NCBI GenBank assembly: GCA_028753945.1
Contig: JAPNXP010000003.1
Location: 5,518,001 to 5,582,000, forward strand
Direction: 5' to 3'
From: Hexactinellida sp. DTS-2022
Taxonomy: Eukaryota > Porifera > Hexactinellida
DNA length: 64,000 nucleotides
A program made the translations under genes and the position numbers. Shown piece by piece: positions 1 to 12,161 of this stretch. The notes under the pieces were generated by a model. The model was not told the DNA's origin. It was given only the letters and a program-made list of their open reading frames with translations, and ran no database searches. How positions within the stretch are numbered: position 1 is the first letter of the stretch; each line of letters starts with the position of its first letter.

Positions 1-3000
1 ATAGCATTTTAAAGTGACTTTGTATTTTAAGTGATTCCTCTACCGAAATTCCTAGAAAGGTATTATATCAGTTATGTTACAACTTGTGTATACTACTCTC
101 CAGTGCAGGACAACTGCATGACTAGTTTATTAAACTATTTCTTAATTTGGATATACATATCATTAAAATGTTACGAACTTACTACTGTACTCTATTAATT
201 TAAAGTATAATTATAAGAGACACAAGACATTCAATTTTATTTATTGTTCTAATAAGAACTTGGATTGTATAGCACATTGTTGTTAAACTAAATTTAACTA
301 ATCAGTTTCTGAAGAGGAAGTCTATTCATTTTGATACAATAAATTTTTTATATTATTTGCCCAATTGTATTAGCAAATTAGTCGTAGCATATGATTAGTA
401 TTATAATTAGATCTATGACATATGTAGAGAATTAAAATGTCTTATAAACCTGGTGAATAGAATAAGGAAGGCTGATAATTACTCAATTAAACATTCATTA
501 TAACTGAATTCTGGTAAAAAAATTTATTTCGAAGAGATACCATAAAGATAATTCGATATTTCTCTAATTTGCAATGTTCTCATTAATAAGAAAGCTGTAT
601 ATCCTTTCAAATTAAGGTTAAAATAAAAGTGAAATGGAATTAACAAATTTAATTAGTGAAATAAATGTTTTAATTAATCATCGGAAACAAATGCATTAAG
701 AACAAATCACATTAAACACTAATTAATTTAGTTAATAAAATGAAAGTGACCTAAGCAAACATAAGCGGATACGATGGGAATAAGAATTATATAGAAATTG
801 CTTATTTACTGATTTGGTACAAAGGCCTGAGAAAATATTTTGATTCATCGTAATTTTATAATATCAAAAATATTGTCATAAATAGCTTTTTTTGAAAAAT
901 AAGCAACTTTGCATACTTAATTTCGGAAAATTAGATTTGTTATGACAGTTTTATTTAAATATAATAAATGTAGACTAATGTATAATTCAAATAAAGTAGA
1001 TCCCATTTTTGTATAAAATCAGTCTAAAAGAGAAAGCTATACCTTTGTACACAGACTCAAATTTCAACATCGTATTTGTCTGAATAAGCACAGGGGCTTG
1101 TATTCAAGAATAGTTAACTTAATTAGTAGCTGTTTGTTAGCAGAATTCTATAACGAAAATTATTATAATCACTTAATGAGCTTATTCTGATAAATTTGCA
1201 ATAAGTTAACAAGATGCTTATGTGTAAATACAGTATACGTATACGAAGTTACGAACGTCAATACCTACAACATACTTTATACATTTACGTACAAGTTTTA
1301 GCAAAACTGAACTAGAATGTATGTACTATTGAACCTAAATCAATTCGGGATTTCATCATAGATATTAACAGCTGTTACAGCCTAAACAAGAGTAGCTAAT
1401 AAAATACTGAATGCTACTCGTTAAAGAAATACATTTATTCAAAGAGATTGTGGATTTTGATTAACATTAGTACGTATGGATACAGTAGACTCGTTAATAC
1501 GAACACCAAAGGACCGTCGTAAAATTAGTATTTAATCGGAGTGACTTGCATGCATTTGTATAGGCTAGAGGAATTCAACTTTGTACTCCTTAATTAACCG
1601 ATATTTCTCCTTATCCGTTTTCGCATCAACAGAGTATGTAAGAGCTTAATAGAATGCCACTCAAATTCAATACATCTGTAAATATTATTCTGAAGTATAC
1701 CTGTTTTAACGGTAACAAAAATTTTATATTATTGGAATAATAATAATTGTTTGCTGCTGCTGGTGTAGGTGTGAAATTATGAATCTTAACCTTATGCAAA
1801 TTTGCACCACATAATTAACTCCCTATAGCATTAGATATGTTCTAATAAATGATAAAAAAAGGAAATATACAATCTCCTTTTGCTAATTATAATATATATT
1901 ACATCATAGGATATGAAAACACCTAAATTGAATTGAATTATCTGTAATCACAAGTTTTTATGGGAAGAATTAACTGATTATGCTGTCAGAAATAACTTTA
2001 ATTATGAATCTTCCTTTTGTACATTATAGGATATTATTTTGTAATTCTTGGTTAGAAAATGGCAGTCATGTCAAATATACTTACTCTCTTCGCTAAATAG
2101 AAATGACTGCTAAACCTCTGGCATTGTGCAATAGAGATTAGTTAACTTTTGCAGAAACATGAATTTGTAATCGGATTATTTTAATACCTTAACCTACTGG
2201 TAATGTATTCTGAAAAAATTTGAGAAATAATCATAAAAAGTGTAATAATTTTGTGACCAAAACTTTTCTTACAATTATATTACGGAGTAAGAAAAGAAAA
2301 GAATTAATGTATGAAATAGAATTACCATGGATTAAATATATTGCAAAATGAATATTAATGAAGGAATTGTTGACAAAATAAGTTTAATTCAGTATGTATA
2401 GTAGACTCCCGTCAATACGAACACCAGGGGACCGTCGATATTTGTTCGTATTATTTGGAATCACTTGCATGCGTTTGTATAAGCTAGGGGAATTAATTAG
2501 TTAATGAATAGAAAAAGCTAAACAAGAAATGTTTATGTCATAAATTCATAACATTAATAAACAAATAACGACGGTGAGTAAGCAAATGGTTAGAAATCTA
2601 CACACAAGTTTAATTTTAGCAAATTAATGCTACCCATTCTTATTATTCTAATTTTAAAGCCATGAATTACACGTAATATTTCAACTAGTGTATTTAAGCT
2701 TACTTTTAGTATACTACCTTTGCACAGCCCATTTGGTAGATAAAAGGAGGAAGTATAATCAAATTAACTACAAGGGAAATTAAAGCTTTGACCAACAAAC
2801 AAATCAGTGAAATCACCATTTTGTTTCTGTTTTAATTAATAAGACTTAGTAGCTTAACATATTACAGTGAACTCCAGTTATAACCAAGTCGGATATAACG
2901 AAATAACTGCTTATAACGAAATGGATATTTTCCCCCAGAGCTCTAAATGTATTATTATTGTTTGCTTATAACGAAGGCATTTACAAGTCCCAAACACTTC

Positions 3001-4285
3001 GTTATAACGAGAGTTGACTGTAGTTTCAATGTGATTAATATTTCCCTTAAGAGGCTTCAACAATATGTTTTCATTCGTTATATGATAAACAATATAATAA
3101 CGCATTAATTAAATACTATACATTTTATCAGTTTCAGTAAAATTATTATTTTGGGATTTTTGGAAAAATCGTGTGAAATGTGTAATCATTAGATAACACG
3201 TAAGTTCCATAAATGGAAATAAAATTGACAAATTAAAAGGGTTTATCTAACCAGTATTGAGAAGCGACAAAATCTAAAAACTGAAAATGCTTTGCAAACA
3301 AATTACAAACTTAAATAGTCACTTACAAGTATGTATTAAATTATTTATAGTAGTTAGAGTATTTTAATCATTATTCTTGTAAATATGTGAAATATAGTGT
3401 CTATGTTATACCACAATGAACTAATCTACAAAAATACTCTATATCCACAAAATATTTATTTTAGGTTATAAACCCTGGAAAATTTCTGAACTTAACTCTT
3501 GTCAAAACAAATCAATTAATTATAATTAACTTAAATAATTAATAGTTTAATTTCTGGTTATATGATTGTAAATTAAATAGCGAATATGAACAGGTCATAC
3601 AGAATAAGTTTAAATTGAAGCAAATATGTACAGTATACTCCGCTTAATAGAGCCACCGGTTAATAGATTTCTACGCTTAATGGGGTCAAATTTTCACAGG
3701 ATTTATAGGACGGAATTACAGTTTGACTCAACTCACTCAAGATATTTTCGTTTAATAGATTTCTCCGCTTAATTGGGTCAAACTACCCCTGGAACAAAAC
3801 TGACCCTGTTAAGCGGAGTCAACTGATATTCATGTAATAACCTGCATAGCAGTAAATTATTTTACTACACAAATGGAGCAGTTATTTAACTATTGGATAT
3901 TCTCATTAAATCATTATATGCTTTCCATTGTACAATTATTCATGTGATGATGAAATGAGAACAAAACGATTGTATTTCAGTGAAAAAATACGTTTCAAAA
4001 TTAACATTTTAGCATGTATTATTAATAATATCAAGTGAGTATGAAATACTATAAGCAAACTCTAATTCTCAAGAACACTACAAATGTGTGGATCTATAAA
4101 TATCTTTTTGTCGCATTCTAATATTATCTAATAAGCCCTTATAAGAAACTCATTTTGGTAGTCAAATGTACAACTAATAATTCTGCAACTAAATTCAAAC
4201 TTAGTACAACTCTATTACAACACAAGTTGGGTAGAAGTAATTACAAAATGCAAATAAAAATAGATATTTACAATTCCAGTGTGTA
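1..4285. other. Intergenic AT-rich DNA with decayed MITEs
   Basis: No exon with convincing coding character was found on either strand. Recognisable content is small inverted-repeat elements: CAGTAGACTCGTTAATACG type at 1483-1640 and a truncated copy at 2398-2500, a GTTATAACGAA type at 2866-3022, and a CGCTTAATAGAG type at about 3630-3832. The rest is unstructured AT-rich sequence. Confidence 0.6.
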
Positions 4286-5761
4286 TCAATAGTCATCAAA
4301 GGTGGTGGGTAACATATTTTGATTAAGAACGTCCGGAGAAATGAATCCAATAGACGAATGATCAGCTTTCTCAGCCAACCAAGCTCCTTTTGGCATTTTC
4401 TTGTGTTCCTTACACAACACATGTACAATATCGCCTATATTTACTTCTAGGTTCTGTTTGCCTCGCAATTCATTGCTTGATGATACCTGTGCTATCATTA
4501 GTGGCTTGTCTGGCTCTTTAATGTTATAATACTCCATAAATACTTTCCGCTTCTTTTCCATTTCTTTCGCATTCTTTTCCATTTCTTTCTGTCTCTTTTT
4601 TTCATTCTCCATTTGCTTTTTCCGAACTTTTATTTCTTCAGATTTCAGTTTCTTCTCTTGGGAAGCCGATATCTTTTTCCCTGGGCTGACTGGTTCTTTC
4701 TGGCTGGTCAGATCGTCCGGTGTTTCGTACATTTCCTCGCTGGCACCAGCTTTCTGTGTGGCTGTAATAGAACCGATATCGTCATAGGTATCAGTCGGCG
4801 AATCTACTTTTCGCGTTATACCCACATTCTCCACATCATCATACACATCAGAAGAAGCAACGGGAGAAAGCCCTAAATTCTCAACGTCATCATAGTACTC
4901 CCCACCCATGTCCGGATTCTGGTTCTCTACGTCATCATATATTTCCTGTGGGTTGGCCTGGTCCCGCGCCCCCATATCGGTTACATTATCCACGTCATCG
5001 TATACATCTTGGTCTGTTTGGTCTACGTAGTGCCCGTTAGGCTGAGCAGACAGATTCTCTACGTCATCATACAAATCCTGTTCTACAATATTAGTTACGT
5101 CATCGTACACATCGTCTTCGTAGCCTGTGTCGTCTGTAACGTCCTGTGTGTATACGGTTAGTCTCGGCTTCTTGTCGCGGTTAACGGCCGGCGGGTTTGA
5201 GGGGTCCACTCGTGAGAGGGGCAGTCGTCTGTATCGGAGCCTGCCTGGATCGGGGTCGATGGAGGAGAGAGAGGGCTTAGGTTTAAGGATGGGGGGCGGA
5301 GCTTTTGGGGTGCCTGGCTTTACTTTTCGCAGATTAGAACGGAAATCAGTTTGTGGCTCTTCCGTGTCGGATCTTCGCGGCTCGATGCGCTCTACTTTCT
5401 TGAGCAGTCTCCGCTGGTTCAGCATATCCGTGGGAATAACGGGACCAGTTCCAGTGCGGAGAAGAGGGCTGGGTTTGTTGCCGGGCCGCTGTGTAGCGGG
5501 GGTAACTCCTTTCTTCTTTTGAGCTGAAGCTGCTGGTTTAGCTTTCTCCTTTTTAATTTTTTTATTGATTTTAGGCTCTTTAGCTTGCTGTGGCGGTTCC
5601 TTAACAATCGTTTGATTTCGGAATGGGAGAGCGGGGGCTATGGACTGTTCTAGCAGCTCCGGATTGTAGCCCGCCTTGTTGAGCTCGTCCTCGAGGTCTG
5701 CGTATATGTCTTCCAGACCATCCTCGGGCAGGTCGGCGTAAATACCCTCGTCAGCAGACAT
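4286..5761 (-). CDS. ADAP/FYB-like adaptor with multiple YDDV motifs and C-terminal helical SH3 domain
   Basis: Single-exon ORF of 491 aa. The N-terminus has two YADL motifs; residues about 40-200 are Pro/Lys/Arg-rich. The middle third holds six YDDV and one YDDI tyrosine motifs, mostly followed by EN or DN, plus a YETPDD motif. Residues about 350-400 are a highly charged Lys/Glu helix that runs into an SH3-like fold (motifs NLEVNIGDIVHVL and GAWLAEKADHSSIGFISPDVL), ending TTFDDY. A charged helix leading into an SH3-like fold is the layout of the helically extended SH3 domains of vertebrate ADAP (FYB1) and PRAM1. In ADAP, phosphorylated YDDV motifs bind the SLP-76 SH2 domain. I infer a cytoplasmic tyrosine-phosphorylated scaffold. 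The start is the first Met of the ORF; a 5' non-coding exon cannot be excluded. Orthology to FYB1 rather than a convergent scaffold is not proven. Confidence 0.8.
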   Translation of the reverse strand: MSADEGIYADLPEDGLEDIYADLEDELNKAGYNPELLEQSIAPALPFRNQTIVKEPPQQAKEPKINKKIKKEKAKPAASAQKKKGVTPATQRPGNKPSPLLRTGTGPVIPTDMLNQRRLLKKVERIEPRRSDTEEPQTDFRSNLRKVKPGTPKAPPPILKPKPSLSSIDPDPGRLRYRRLPLSRVDPSNPPAVNRDKKPRLTVYTQDVTDDTGYEDDVYDDVTNIVEQDLYDDVENLSAQPNGHYVDQTDQDVYDDVDNVTDMGARDQANPQEIYDDVENQNPDMGGEYYDDVENLGLSPVASSDVYDDVENVGITRKVDSPTDTYDDIGSITATQKAGASEEMYETPDDLTSQKEPVSPGKKISASQEKKLKSEEIKVRKKQMENEKKRQKEMEKNAKEMEKKRKVFMEYYNIKEPDKPLMIAQVSSSNELRGKQNLEVNIGDIVHVLCKEHKKMPKGAWLAEKADHSSIGFISPDVLNQNMLPTTFDDY

Positions 5762-8700
5762 CTAGTCTAGCAACCAACAGGCAAGATAGGAATGTATAAG
5801 GGAGTGCAGTAATCTGTATAACTGGATTCTGTCCTATAAAACACACTGAATTTTCCAACAACAAAACAAAAATAATCAATTTATGACAAATTCCAAAATG
5901 GGATGTAGAACCAGTTCCAAATTTTCATTGTTATTATAGGATAAATTCTAAAATTTTGATGTGGGGTAAATTCAGTACATTATTAATTGTGGATATTTCG
6001 TTCATCTTTCCCTAAGGATATTCTCTTTGGTGAAAAGAATATTTATTCTACCGAGAATTGGGAATTATTTATAAAGAGACAGCTGGATTCACTTGTTTTA
6101 AGTGCTATTTCTAATTAAAGGTGAATAATCGGTTGAATATCGTATCCTTTCCCATCATCGAGAAATAATCTCGAAATATATAATAATAACTTTTCTCATT
6201 GGAATTTGGGTGAATCCACTTAAAGGATGTGGTAAGAGTAAATAGAAAGTTTGGTGAGAAATGCAAGCTGAGTGCAATATTTAAAAATATCATTGAATTA
6301 GTATTTGTGAAACCAGATTTCTGGCAGAGATAGCCCAGCATTCAATAAATAAACTAACAAACCACGATTCGAATAAATCATGTTTCCTTCATGAAATTGA
6401 AAGAATTCTTAACAGTGAGCAAATACAATGTGCTTGGGTGATACAAAAATAGCAAAACTGTGAAAGTCCAAAGTTTTAAGCTTTGTTTGAATTGCAACCG
6501 ATTCATACAAAGTTTATTTAACGAAATTTCCAGTAGAAGTTTTCAGTTAGATTTTAGAAATTTTTTATTTATATCAGAGATACAACAACCTTCAAGGTGC
6601 ACTAAAACTAGCATTTGAATATTAATTGAATTTCACAACTTTTTACTGTTTGTGCCAAACCAATGGAGTTAACCATAAACTAGGTCAGTTGACAAATTTC
6701 ATCGATGTGAAATGAATTATTTACAGTTACTATTATGATATAGTAACTTGTGAAATTTCTACGTATAATTTAAGATGCTATTTGAATACTATTATAAACT
6801 ATTATTATGTGGATAGAAAGTTCAGGTATTTTAAAGGAGAAATTATTTCATATATACGTATTACTTTCTATTAAAGATGTCTACTAATTAGTGCAAAATG
6901 ACATCAACTGACTATTTGATAGAAAGTACAGCTGTTTTATTAAGCAATAACTTATAGGTTTTCTTAATATACGTAAATAGTATATCCATAGACGGCAGGG
7001 CTTTTGGTCTACAGAATTTATAGACGGTCTACAACTTTTGGCTTATTTGTATGGTCTTTTATAGATAATGATGTTCTTTTATTAACTATAGAATACAAAT
7101 CCTTAAGAATTTCCTAAAAAGTGAGATTTAGAAAAATAGAATTGGTACTGACTGAAGGACAGAGAATTGCAAATTGAAGACTGTAAACCCCTCTTCATTG
7201 CGGCGGCGAGTTCTCTCGTAGCGAATTCAAGCGAAAACGTAGCGATTTAAATATTACCCATCGAAATTACAGCTTGCTTCTTTAGATAAATAACCTCGAT
7301 TAATAATAATGAATTTTATATGATTTATGAACACTTGTTATTACAGCAGTATAATAAGAGAATAGTTGCATATGTTGAAAGTAAAACAGTTCACATAATA
7401 TAACGTTGCAGGTGTAGCAAAGTACAAGTAATCGAATTATTAATGAACATAACTGAACTGAATTTGAGTAGAATTTACGCACAACTTGGACATGTAATTA
7501 TTCATAAATGGGATTTAACAGTTAAAAATCTGTTATTCCTAATCCAATAATGGTTAGTAGAATTATATGGAAGCAATGAGGAATTTATTAGTCAACAATA
7601 ATTTACATATCTACTAGCGTCACTAGGTATTGCATATAAATAATAATTAGTAAGATAAAGGAGTATCGATTGGGAAATTAACTATTCATAGAACAGGGAT
7701 GGGATTAACACGGGGATTTACTTGGACTTTATACTTATATTACAAGAATAGGCGTCACAACACTGTATTATATATCATGTTAGAATTGCATAATTATAAA
7801 TAAATAAAGGGAGATTATCAGTTCATATTATTACGTAGTGAAATGTAATATTAAATCACTGCATAGGTAGCATACATGGGTATAGAAATACAGTAGACTC
7901 CAGTTAATTTGGATAAATATCCACCAGATTTTTAATACAAGGGGCTACACCCTCTAAAAAGCAACGTAACGTATCTCAATTAAGTAGACTTAAGTAGACA
8001 GACAGAGATTATTAGAAATAACTTTTTAGCAGTTAATTAGCTCCCAAGACATAATTGTAAAATATTCTTTAAAAGCATTTTCGGATAATAGCAAGCGTTT
8101 TAGTGTAAATTAGCTTGCTTATTGGTAATCACTTTATCTTATTAAATGTAATGTAATGATGAATAATCGAGACGGCAATTTAAATAGAATGATTTAATAT
8201 AGAGTAATAAGTTATCCGGTATAGTGAATACCAGGAATAATAATAGAATAATTGAAATTTATAAATGTGCTGACACAATCGTAAATTTATTATAGGAAAT
8301 AAATAGTCCCAAAATAATAAACCCTAAATTACCTGATACAAGCAAATGACCAAGGTACGGCCGTACGGGGGAAATATAATTAACATTAATTCATAATGTT
8401 TCTTTCTTGGAAATTGATAGATAAGTATTGTATATATTGCAATGTCTAAATACAATTTATGTAGAAATTATGGGTTTATTCAATAAAAACTGTTCGTATT
8501 CAACATACTAGGGACATATAATTTGTTAAAAACAAAGGAAAAATGCTATTTAACATCAATTTAAAGTTAGTAATCGGAAATAATATTTTGAAGCTTTTTA
8601 TGCTATAAAAAGTAGACAATTAGAAATGTGGGATTCAAAACTTAGCTCATTATGCTCATCGGAATTTAGGATATTTTTAGGGAAATTAAATTATATTTCT

Positions 8701-9165
8701 ATGTGTATTACATATATGATTAATCTCTAATTATGTAAACAAAGGTAAACAATAATATGCTAGGTACTTTGATAATGGTAAACTTAAATTAGGAGTAAAG
8801 AATGAAAATATATAACAATTTGTAAAACAGATACTAAGGATTAATAAAGTAAATATTATTAGCATTAGCTCTAATTTCAATGTAATTTCTAAGTTAACTT
8901 AATGCAAATCATTTGGGAAAACCGATGTGATTTTAATGAAAGATTTGTAATAAACAAACTGGGCTTAAGACAAATCTTAATCTGGTAAAATTAATTGGTT
9001 AAAATGATATTTTATATTATAATATTAAACTGTTGATTTTATCTAGATAATTAAATAATAGAATTGGAAATAGTTAATCAGTTGAACCATTGGATATATC
9101 AAATATATGTACGCAGGATATAAAAACGTAATAGGTTACCCTAATCAAGTACGTATATGTTCGAA
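5762..9165. other. Intergenic AT-rich DNA
   Basis: No coding exon seen. A TE fragment with the GACGGCAGGGCTTTTGGTCT core lies at 6985-7070, and a short CAGTAGACTCC-type end at about 7891. The remainder is low-complexity AT-rich DNA. Confidence 0.5.
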
Positions 9166-12126
9166 TTAGATAGAGTTAGTGTGTTGTTTGGGTAGCGAGA
9201 GTAGAATTCCATCCAACTTCTGTTCAGCAGTATTTCTAGCCTCTCTAAGCCCGATTATTTCCCTTTCTCTCTCAGCTAACAAAGATTTAATTTGTAGGAG
9301 CTCGTCTTCACTGGTTTGCTTATCGGATTCGTTAATAATGCTATCTTGATCAGAGCTTATCTTTATTGCCGGCGAAAGTCGAATTTGTGTAGTCTCTCTA
9401 AGGTAGTATATTTAGTGGAATATTATCTGTACGTTGATAATATACAATTTGATTATATTCTAAATATAATTAGATTTAGGTCTGGTGCTTTGGAATTGCA
9501 AACATATATTCCCTGAACTGACTATTATTAATATAAGAATTTTGGTGTAAACTACTTTCAATTTCTTCGCCATATTTAGTTCTTGTGCAAGTTTCATTTG
9601 CTAAATATTTTCAGAAAATGACCATACGACTTATTTAGAAAAATTGTAATTTAATAGAGGAGAAAATTCGCCTAATTAAAATCGCTGACAATTATATTTA
9701 TCTAAGGGAAGTAATAATCCTTCCATCATGAGGTTGCCAATTGTATTGTCAGTTCAACTTTGTCATCTCAAGATTTTATGCATCGAGAACAAAAAAATTT
9801 GTTAATGGTACATAATCAAATTAATAGGATATAAGCACGAGCACAAACTCCATCGAAATTAATCAAGCTGCAACAACAAAATATTTCCAAATAAATAAAT
9901 TAATGATTTGTACAATCCACCATTCACGCGTTCGAAATTATAATAATTAACAATTATTTGATTACAGACATTTGTAAGAATAGAGTCACCTCGGGACCAC
10001 GTTACTTTGACCCGATTAAGCGGAGAAATCTATTAACCGAAAATATTTTAAGCCAAACTGTAATTCCGTCCTATAAATCCTGTGAAATTTTAACCCGATT
10101 AAGCGAAGAAATCTATTAACTGATGACTCTATTAAGCGGAGTCGACTGTACATATATTCCCAGATGGATACAGTAAAATAGTTTGATTAGCTAGAGTGTA
10201 CTGTATGTGTATAGTACCTAAGTTTATCCAGTCTTCTCTTGATAGAGCTCTCCTGCATAGAGGAGCTATGCGAGGTGTGTCCGTGCTTGCTAGCGAGCAT
10301 AGCGTACGTATCTCGCTCCACAGCTGTTCTCTCCACGAGAGATACCACGTCCTCCAGGTAGCCCTTGGCAGTGAGCTCATTACCCCGCGATACTTGTAAC
10401 TCACGCTCAAGGATTGAGATCTATTAGCGAATGTAATCTGTATTCTTACAGATGGGGTTTAAATTTAATAATTTTACCAATACATTCTGGTCTGCTTATG
10501 TAAACAATTGTTTGTCTGTTTCATATGAAAAACTTTTTATTATGAACAAGCCCTATGGTCCCAATTTAACAACTTACATAGGGTTTGTATTAAGTTGAGT
10601 TCGCTTATTATGAAGTCTCTCTATTATGAACACAATTTTTGGTCCCTTGAACGTACGTACCATAGGCTTGTTCAGTATAAAAAGTTTTTCATATGAAACA
10701 GACGAAAAATTGTTCACAATAAGCATGAAAATTGGATCAGACCAGGATTAGGAGCGTATTTACAAATGACAACATAATAAACTGTAATAAACTAGAAATT
10801 TAATGCTAAATGTTACATTTCCCTAGGAACAACAACTCACCATTTAGCTGAGTATTCAGAAAATGACATTTGTAAATCGTAACACAGTCGAAATAAATAA
10901 ATTAGCTATTACCTTATTTATTGCATAGAAACAAGTTGTACAAATGGAATGCTGTTAATCTTAATTCTAGCTTTGGGATTAACTATTAAGCTGGAATAAA
11001 CTGAGTTTACTAATTATGGAAGGTTAATTGCTACAATATTAACACTAGGGCTGAAACAAATATACCGAATATTTTAATATTCGTTCGAAATGATTGAACG
11101 AATAGTAATTTAAAACTGACGAGCCCTTCGGTCTCGGTCGCTTTGCGACAGATCGGTGCTACGCACCTCAAGTTAACTTACTCCTCACACGTTATGATTT
11201 TGAATTTTCATTAATTTGTTTACCTATTTGTGTAAACAACAACAACAACAACAACAACAAATACTCATATTAGAATTTTATAAATGCGAAATTCGTGTTC
11301 AGCACACTTGTTTACTTATAATACCCGTTGAAAGCTAACTTCTAGGTTGATTTTGAATTTTCATTAATTTGTTTACCTATTTTGTGTAAACAACAACAAC
11401 AAATATTCATATTATAAATTTATAAATGCGAAATTCGTGTTCAGCATTATTGTTTACCTATAATACCCGTTGAGAGCAAACTTCTAGGTTAATTTTGAAT
11501 TTTCATTAATTTGTTTACTTATTTGTGTCAACAACAACAATTATTCATATTAGAAATTTATAAACGCGAAATTCGTGTTCAGCATACTTGTTTACCTATA
11601 ATACCCGTTGAAAACTAACTTCTAGGTTGATTCTGAATTTTCATTAATTTGTTTACCTATTTTGTGTAAACAACAACAACAAATATTCATATTAGAAAAT
11701 TTTAACCGCGAAAATCGTGTTCAGCATACTTGTTTACCTATAATACCCGTTGAAAGCTAACTTCTAGGTTGATTTTGAATTTTCATTAATTTGTTCACCT
11801 ATTTTGTGTAAACAACAACAACAAATATTCATATTAGAAAATTATAACCGCGAAAATCGTGTTCAGCATACTTGTTTACCAATAATACTCGTTGAAAGCT
11901 AACTTCTAGGTTGATTTTGAATTTTCATTAATTTGTTTACCTATTTTGTGTAAACAACAACAACAAATATTCATATTACAAATTTATAAACGCGAAATTC
12001 GTGTTCAGCATACTTGTTTACTTATTATAACATTTGTTTACCAATTATAACATTTGAAAGTTAGTTTATATCTCATATATTACTGCGGTTTCTATTCCCC
12101 CATCACTTTAATACAATCCGGACAAA

Positions 12127-12161
<35 letters not shown>

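Noticed and set aside
4613-5522. Plus-strand ORFs opposite the ADAP-like gene
   Set aside because: Shadow frames of a GC-richer coding region; no recognisable domain.
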